NCBI RefSeq assembly: GCF_000754095.2
Contig: NZ_JQSG02000001.1
Location: 605,140 to 669,139 of the forward strand
Reading direction: 5' to 3'
From: Acidihalobacter prosperus
Lineage (GTDB): Bacteria; Pseudomonadota; Gammaproteobacteria; DSM-5130; Acidihalobacteraceae
Length of the DNA stretch: 64,000 nt
The position numbers and the translations under genes are program-made. A model generated the notes under the pieces. It saw nothing but the letters and a program-made list of their open reading frames with translations. It was not told the DNA's origin and made no database searches. Below, piece by piece: positions 59,112 through 64,000 of the stretch (position 1 is its first letter; every line of letters begins with the position of its first letter).

Positions 59112-60062
59112 ATGTCCCGAGAGAAATTCCCAGGCGCACTTCGCTACCTAGCGCTGATGCCGCTCCTGTTCCTGGGGGGGTGCAGTACCCAACACTTCTG
59201 GCTGTTCAACCCCAAAGGGCCGATCAGCGAAACGGAATTGCACTACCTGATCCTCGATGTCGCCGTCATGCTCGTCATCATCATTCCGACGACATTGATG
59301 GTGATCTGGTTTCTCTGGCGCTATCGCAAAAATGCCAAGACCCAGGCTGCCTACGATCCCAACTGGACTCACTCCAACATACTCGAGGTGATTGTCTGGG
59401 GCGTGCCGGTAGTAATCGTGGCGATCCTGGGATACTACTCCTATGTCGGCATTCACGAGGTCAATCCCTACAACCCCACGATCCTCGCCTCCAAGGCACA
59501 GTCGGGTGCAGACCCGCTAGAAATCGATGTCGTCACCACCGACTGGCAATGGCTGTTCATCTACCCCAAACAGCACATCGCGGTTTCCAATGAGCTGGTC
59601 ATCCCGACCCATACCAAAGTCGATTTCCGCCTGACCTCCACTTCGGTGACCAACAACTTCTTCATACCGCAGCTTGTCGGCCAGATCTACATCATGCCCG
59701 GCATGCGGACCAAGCAGAGCCTGCTCGCCGAACACGCCGGCGAATATCACGGCTTCTCGGCCTCGCTGAGCGGCGGCGGATTCGCCTGGATGAACTTCAA
59801 GACCAAGGCCGTCAGCCAATCGGACTTTGACACCTGGGTCGCAAAGGTCCAGCAAAGCGATACGCATATGAGCTATGCCGACTTCGAGAAATTCGCCCGC
59901 CCCACGGTCAACATCGGCGGCAAGACGACGTATTTCTCCAATGTGGAGCCGGGTCTGTTCACGCAGGTCATCAAGGCAGCCAAGGCGGGCAAGGTCTACC
60001 CGACGCCCAATGCACTGACTGAAAACATGCAGTCAGAAGAATTCTTGAAGCACTCCAACTAA
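59112..60062 (+). CDS. cyoA: Cytochrome o ubiquinol oxidase subunit II
   Basis: The 316-residue protein is a lipoprotein: basic start, hydrophobic stretch and lipobox LGGC with Cys24. Two membrane helices follow (LILDVAVMLVIIIPTTLMVI and ILEVIVWGVPVVIVAILGYY, in parts), then the periplasmic cupredoxin domain with VVTTDWQWLFIYP. The cysteines and other ligands of a CuA centre are missing (NNFFIPQLVGQIYIMPGM has none), so this is a quinol oxidase, not a cytochrome c oxidase. The ATG at 59112 has AGAGAGGAT upstream. It starts the cyoABCD unit. Confidence 0.95.
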   Translation: MSREKFPGALRYLALMPLLFLGGCSTQHFWLFNPKGPISETELHYLILDVAVMLVIIIPTTLMVIWFLWRYRKNAKTQAAYDPNWTHSNILEVIVWGVPVVIVAILGYYSYVGIHEVNPYNPTILASKAQSGADPLEIDVVTTDWQWLFIYPKQHIAVSNELVIPTHTKVDFRLTSTSVTNNFFIPQLVGQIYIMPGMRTKQSLLAEHAGEYHGFSASLSGGGFAWMNFKTKAVSQSDFDTWVAKVQQSDTHMSYADFEKFARPTVNIGGKTTYFSNVEPGLFTQVIKAAKAGKVYPTPNALTENMQSEEFLKHSN

Positions 60063-60080
60063 GTCAGGAGGATCTCCGTA

Positions 60081-62195
60081 ATGCTTGTCGATCTACAAGG
60101 ACCATGGAACCCGTTATTCGGGCGCCTGGGCTTGCTGCTCGAGGTTCACTACAACAACCCGGTCCTCTTCTTCGCGTTTGAGCTGTCGGTCGTTGTCGGC
60201 GTGATTCTCCTGTTCTGGGCAACCTGTGCGCGCAAATGGGGTTATATCTGGCGCGAATGGCTCACCACCGTCGATCACAAGAAAATCGGCGTGATGTACA
60301 TCGTCGTCGGACTCGTGATGATGTTCCGCGGCTTCTTCGACGCCCTGATGATCCGTTCGCAGCAGGCCATTGCCGTCGGACCCGATTCACCCGGCGTGCT
60401 GGGCGCGGCACACGGTTACCTGCCGCCCTACCACTTCGATCAGGTATTCACCGCCCACGGCATGATCATGATCCTAGTCGCGGCGACCCCGATCCTCGTC
60501 GGCATGATGAATATCATCGTGCCGCTGCAGATCGGCGCCCGCGACATGGCCTACCCCTACCTGAACGCGCTCGGCCTGTGGCTGACCGTGGTCAGCGCGG
60601 CCCTGGTCATGATCGCGCTGTTCATCGGCGACTTCTCGCATGCCGGTTGGGTGGGCCTCGCGCCATTGACCGAGCTGCCGTATAGCCCGGGCGTCGGCGT
60701 CGACTACTGGATCTGGTCCATACAGATCGGCAGTGTCGGCACGACCATGGGTGCCATCAACCTGATCGCAACCATCATCAAGATGCGCGCGCCGGGCATG
60801 ACCTGGGGCCGCATCCCGGTGTTCACCTGGACCTCGATGGCCTCCAACATCATCGCCCTGACCTCGTTCCCGGTCCTCGGCGTGACGCTGGCCCTCCTGA
60901 CCTTCGACCGCTACCTCGGCACCCACTTCTTCACCGTGGGACTGGGCGGCGACCTGATGATGTACACCAACCTGTTCTGGATCTGGGGCCATCCGGAGGT
61001 CTACTTCGTGGTCCTGCCGGCCTTCGGCATGCTTTCGGAGATCATCCCGACGTTTTCCGAAAAACCGCTGTTCGGCTACGTCACCATGGTGATTGCGTCG
61101 ATGGCCATCGCGGCGGTTTCGTGGAGCGTGTGGCTGCACCACTTCTTCACCATGGGTGCCGGTCCCAACGTCAACGCTTACTTCAGCATCGCCACCATGC
61201 TTGTGGGCATCCCGACCGGCGTGAAGGTGTTCAACTGGGCATTCACCATGTACCGCTCGCGGATGCGCTTCGACACCCCCATGCTGTGGGCGATCGGCTC
61301 CGTGTTCCTGCTGATCTCCGGCGGCATGACCGGCATGATGCTGGCGGTGCCCGCGATCAACTACATCGTACACAACAGCGTGTTCGTGATCGCGCACTTC
61401 CACAACATGTTCCTGCTGATTGTCTATGCGGCGTTTGGTGCGGTGACGTACTGGTTCCCGAAGGTATTCGGCTTCACGCTCGACGAGCGCTGGGGCAAGC
61501 GTTTCTTCTGGTTCTTCACCGCCGGCACGCTGATGGTGTTCATTCCCATGTACACCCTCGGTTTCATGGGAATGACCCGTCGCCTGGACTACGTCAGCCA
61601 CACCGCCTGGTGGCCGCTGCTCAACGCCGAAATGGTGGGTATCGGCCTGTACGCGATCTCCATCGCCTGCTTCGTCATGCAGCTTGCGGTCAGCATCCGC
61701 GATCGCGAGAAGAATGCGGTCGGCGCCGACGCCTGGGGCACCTCGCGCACGCTGGAATGGGCCACCCATTCGCCGGTGCCGTACTACAACTTCGCGGTCA
61801 CGCCGATCATCCATGACCGTGACGAATGGGCCTGGCGTCGCAAGCATGGGCTGACCAGCCTGAAACCGGATCGCTACGTCGACATCCACATGCCTAAAAA
61901 CACCGCGGTGCCGCTGGTGCTGGGCGTGCTGTCGCTGGCCTTCGGTTTCGCCATGGTCTGGCGCATCTGGTGGCTGGCCGCGATCAGCGCGATCGCCATG
62001 CTCCTGGTGATCATCTATCGCTCCTTCGACAAGGACACGGACTACATCATTCCGGCGTCCGACGTGGAGCGGATGGAAAAGGAGATGCTGGCGCGTGCCG
62101 AGCGTGTCGAGGGAAATGCGCCGGCGCCCGGCGGCGCTGCCGGCGGAGCCTATGCCTCGCCACAGGCACCCTCTAAGCGTCACCAAGGCGACTGA
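60081..62195 (+). CDS. cyoB: Cytochrome o ubiquinol oxidase subunit I
   Basis: The catalytic haem-copper subunit, 704 residues and about 15 membrane helices. Ligands are visible: the low-spin haem His in FTAHGMIMIL, the CuB and Tyr-linked His in GHPEVYFVVLPAFG, the HH pair in WLHHFFTMG and the high-spin and low-spin haem His in IAHFHNMFL. The start DLQGPWNPLFGRLGL is typical of CyoB. The last 35 residues after the final helix are a low-complexity tail rich in Ala, Gly and Pro. AGGAGG nine bases before the ATG is a strong ribosome-binding site. Confidence 0.97.
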   Translation: MLVDLQGPWNPLFGRLGLLLEVHYNNPVLFFAFELSVVVGVILLFWATCARKWGYIWREWLTTVDHKKIGVMYIVVGLVMMFRGFFDALMIRSQQAIAVGPDSPGVLGAAHGYLPPYHFDQVFTAHGMIMILVAATPILVGMMNIIVPLQIGARDMAYPYLNALGLWLTVVSAALVMIALFIGDFSHAGWVGLAPLTELPYSPGVGVDYWIWSIQIGSVGTTMGAINLIATIIKMRAPGMTWGRIPVFTWTSMASNIIALTSFPVLGVTLALLTFDRYLGTHFFTVGLGGDLMMYTNLFWIWGHPEVYFVVLPAFGMLSEIIPTFSEKPLFGYVTMVIASMAIAAVSWSVWLHHFFTMGAGPNVNAYFSIATMLVGIPTGVKVFNWAFTMYRSRMRFDTPMLWAIGSVFLLISGGMTGMMLAVPAINYIVHNSVFVIAHFHNMFLLIVYAAFGAVTYWFPKVFGFTLDERWGKRFFWFFTAGTLMVFIPMYTLGFMGMTRRLDYVSHTAWWPLLNAEMVGIGLYAISIACFVMQLAVSIRDREKNAVGADAWGTSRTLEWATHSPVPYYNFAVTPIIHDRDEWAWRRKHGLTSLKPDRYVDIHMPKNTAVPLVLGVLSLAFGFAMVWRIWWLAAISAIAMLLVIIYRSFDKDTDYIIPASDVERMEKEMLARAERVEGNAPAPGGAAGGAYASPQAPSKRHQGD

Positions 62196-62276
62196 TGCGG
62201 GAAACCCGGTCGGCGCCTTGGGCGTCGACCGACCGCCCGAATCCAAACGAACGTTTTTCGCTAGGAGTATCGATTC

Positions 62277-62906
62277 ATGAGTTCACATTCCGCTGAGAGT
62301 GTCGATCCCGGCAAGGTCTCGCTTTGGGATTACGAGCATCACGGCCACGATCCGATCTCGACCCGGACCCTCGGTTTCTGGCTGTACATGCTCAGCGATG
62401 CCATGATCTTCGCGGCGCTGTTTGCCGCCTACGGCGTCTATGTGCGCAATGCCGCCGGCGGCCCCACCGAAGCCGACATCATCCACCCCATCTACGCCAT
62501 GTGGGAAAGCGTGGTGGTCTTCACCAGCGTGTTCGCCTATGGCCTCGGCATGGCAGCGCTCAAGAAAGGCAATCGCGCCGGCGTCATCAACGGCCTACTG
62601 GCGGCCTTCGCGCTCGGCCTTGTATTCCTGGGCATGGAATACAAGGAATTTGCCGACCTCATCGCGGACGGCGCCGTGCCGCAGCGCAGCGGCTTCCTGT
62701 CGGCCTACTGGACCATCGTGCTGACCCACGGCCTGCACATGATCTTCGGCCTGCTGTGGATGCTCGTCATGCTGTTCCAGGTCATGCGCGAGGGCTTCAC
62801 CCAGAACGTGGTCTACCGACTGATCAACCTGCGCCTGTTCTGGCACTTTCAGGCCATCATCTGGGTCTGCGTCTTCACGTTCGTTTATCTGAAGGGGGTG
62901 CTCTGA
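62277..62906 (+). CDS. cyoC: Cytochrome o ubiquinol oxidase subunit III
   Basis: The 209-residue protein has five membrane helices and typical subunit III stretches: STRTLGFWLYMLSDAMIFAA near the start, LGMEYKEF, GLHMIFGLLWM and LFWHFQAIIWVCVFTFVYL at the end. It begins 81 bases after cyoB, a larger gap than the others in the unit, with TAGGAG before the ATG. Its stop overlaps the cyoD start (TGATG). Confidence 0.96.
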   Translation: MSSHSAESVDPGKVSLWDYEHHGHDPISTRTLGFWLYMLSDAMIFAALFAAYGVYVRNAAGGPTEADIIHPIYAMWESVVVFTSVFAYGLGMAALKKGNRAGVINGLLAAFALGLVFLGMEYKEFADLIADGAVPQRSGFLSAYWTIVLTHGLHMIFGLLWMLVMLFQVMREGFTQNVVYRLINLRLFWHFQAIIWVCVFTFVYLKGVL

Positions 62907-63256
62907 TGTCGCACGGACACGACAATCCGCTCGATCATCCCGAGGTCCAGCTGGCCAGCCCGCGCGGCTACCTTGTCGGTTATGTTTTCGCACTGGCGAT
63001 GATGATCCTTTCTCTGGGGCTGGTAAAAAGCCATGCGCTGCCGCCGGCGGGGCTCATGACCGTGCTCTCGATCATCGCCCTGGTGGTGATCCTGGCGCAG
63101 CTGTACTTCCTGTTCCACCTGGATCTGTCGGAAACCCAGATCTGGCACACGGTCGCCCTGGTGATGACCGTGCCATTGTTCATCATGGCTGTCGGCCTCA
63201 CGATCTGGATGTTCTACACGCTGCACATGCGGACGATGATCCCGGGGCTGGGGTAA
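62906..63256 (+). CDS. cyoD: Cytochrome o ubiquinol oxidase subunit IV
   Basis: The 116-residue protein has three membrane helices and the CyoD pattern GYLVGYVFALAMMILSL, then AQLYFLFHLDLSETQIWH. A larger open frame in the same phase begins far upstream inside cyoC, but the ATG at 62906, overlapping the cyoC stop, is the true start. GGGGGTG precedes it. Confidence 0.95.
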   Translation: MSHGHDNPLDHPEVQLASPRGYLVGYVFALAMMILSLGLVKSHALPPAGLMTVLSIIALVVILAQLYFLFHLDLSETQIWHTVALVMTVPLFIMAVGLTIWMFYTLHMRTMIPGLG

Positions 63257-63307
63257 CGCGCGCACTGGTTGTAGAATCGTCGGTTTTAACCGATGGACTA
63301 CCACGTC

Positions 63308-64000
63308 ATGAGCAATCCGACCGAAACGCAGCCAGCCGCCGATCCGAAACATGTCGTCGAGGGGGAAATGACCCTCACGGTGCGCATCATCGGACTCGGC
63401 ATCGGCAGTCTGGTGCTGTTGGCCATTGTGCTGGGCATCTGGCGGGGGCTGGAAAGCCCCCTGCCACTCAAGGGCGCGATCGTCGACGGCCTGATGCTGT
63501 CGGAGGTCATCTTCGCCATCGCGCTGATCCTGCTCGGCAGCATCGTAGAGGGTTTCGGTTACGGGCTTTCGCTGGGCACCCGCTGGCCATATACCCGCAA
63601 TATCGTCATCCTGATGCTGCGCGGCGACCCCGAGGCCGCCCATCGCGTACTGGCCACGGCGGTTGGACTGACGGCAGTGGCGCTCGCCGTCCTGCACCCC
63701 GACAAGATGACCTTTACCGGCGTCGGCCTGATCGTGATCACCGCCCTGTTCGGCATGGGTACGCTGTACGTCCTCGCCGGGCGGGCACCGGCCTTCGTCC
63801 ACGGCACCCACGGCATGCTCGCCTACCTGGTATTCCTCAACTACCTGGTCGGACTCGCCTATCCGGGGATCGACTTGTTTGCCTACGTAAACGCCACCGT
63901 CGCGCTGCACGCCCTGCTGTTCACGATTTTTATGGGCGGCATGGTCACCGGCCAACGTGGCTTCGGGCAGGCCATCGAACCCTTTCTACACCCCAGGAAG
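63308..64000 (+). CDS. Multi-pass membrane protein of unknown function, 3' end outside window
   Basis: The frame is open from the ATG at 63308 to the end of the window, 231 codons, so the C-terminus is missing. An in-frame ATG at 63293 is an alternative start. About six membrane helices are visible. Several carry histidines in or near the membrane: EAAHRVLATAVGL, FVHGTHGMLAYLVFLNYL and NATVALHALLFTIFMGGM. Such His-bearing helices recall membrane haem-binding proteins such as haem A synthase, but I cannot place it in a family. It follows cyoD by 51 bases on the same strand, so a role in oxidase assembly is a fair guess. Codon use looks like that of its neighbours. Confidence 0.75.
   Translation, partial: MSNPTETQPAADPKHVVEGEMTLTVRIIGLGIGSLVLLAIVLGIWRGLESPLPLKGAIVDGLMLSEVIFAIALILLGSIVEGFGYGLSLGTRWPYTRNIVILMLRGDPEAAHRVLATAVGLTAVALAVLHPDKMTFTGVGLIVITALFGMGTLYVLAGRAPAFVHGTHGMLAYLVFLNYLVGLAYPGIDLFAYVNATVALHALLFTIFMGGMVTGQRGFGQAIEPFLHPRK

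Noticed and set aside
60474-62246. A 590-codon open frame on the minus strand opposite cyoB
   Set aside because: It mirrors the well-supported cyoB gene. Its product is a low-complexity mix of His, Asp, Gly and Arg with no membrane or domain pattern, as expected from antisense reading of G+C-rich codons.

Overview
The window is a stretch of a high-G+C gammaproteobacterial chromosome, densely packed with housekeeping genes. I found no rRNA operon, insertion sequence, prophage, integrase or CRISPR array. Gammaproteobacterial assignment rests on conserved gene neighbourhoods: uvrC-pgsA-tRNA(Gly)-tRNA(Cys)-tRNA(Leu) matches E. coli uvrC-pgsA-glyW-cysT-leuZ; yceD-rpmF-plsX-fabH, yceF, rluC and rne match E. 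coli with a few insertions; guaB-guaA with xseA, mltF beside tadA, dksA-gluQRS and lolA-rarA beside ftsK are also typical. A CbbY-type phosphatase, a DsrE-family protein, a glycogen cluster, a 3-hydroxybutyrate oligomer hydrolase and a cyoABCD quinol oxidase suggest a carbon-storing, possibly autotrophic sulfur or iron oxidiser (Acidihalobacter-like). That last step is inference, not something the sequence proves.

Layout. 1-2.4 kb: end of a CsiV-like gene and a 3HB-oligomer hydrolase. 2.4-6.8 kb (minus): ftsK, lolA, rarA. 7.0-10.0 kb (plus): trxB, a FemAB/GNAT-like protein and aat. 10.0-15.3 kb (minus): dsrE-like, hpt and methylthioinosine phosphorylase; mscS-like and patatin; nagZ; three tRNAs. 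15.5-21.8 kb (minus): CYTH/TTM-UDG-uvrC-pgsA and yceD-rpmF-plsX-fabH. 22-25.9 kb (plus): two-subunit pyruvate carboxylase and a Maf protein. 25.9-30.8 kb: HAD-rluC (minus) and rne (plus) with a structured leader. 30.8-32.8 kb (minus): LMW-PTP and bioA. 32.9-39.8 kb: glgC-GH57-malQ (minus) diverging from glgB (plus). 39.9-46.6 kb: tRNA-Ser, mltF, guaB-guaA-tadA, xseA. 46.6-49.9 kb: cbbY, an outer-membrane barrel protein, dksA-gluQRS. 49.9-56.1 kb (minus): DUF1631 protein, a UMF1 transporter and an EAL-CBS-GGDEF protein. 56.3-64 kb (plus): ispG, a secreted helical protein of unknown function, cyoABCD, and a membrane-protein gene that runs off the window end.

Genes in the operons are very tightly packed. 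Many stop/start pairs share four bases (ATGA or GTGA), and two convergent pairs share a CTAG in which both genes stop. No clearly undescribed system stands out. The best leads are the hairpin-rich rne leader, the cyo leader with a perfect 14-bp dyad plus the unassigned membrane gene downstream, the EAL-CBS-GGDEF protein with a GGDDF site near a DUF1631 gene, the glycogen cluster without glycogen synthase, and the pyruvate carboxylase pair set into an otherwise E. coli-like gene order.
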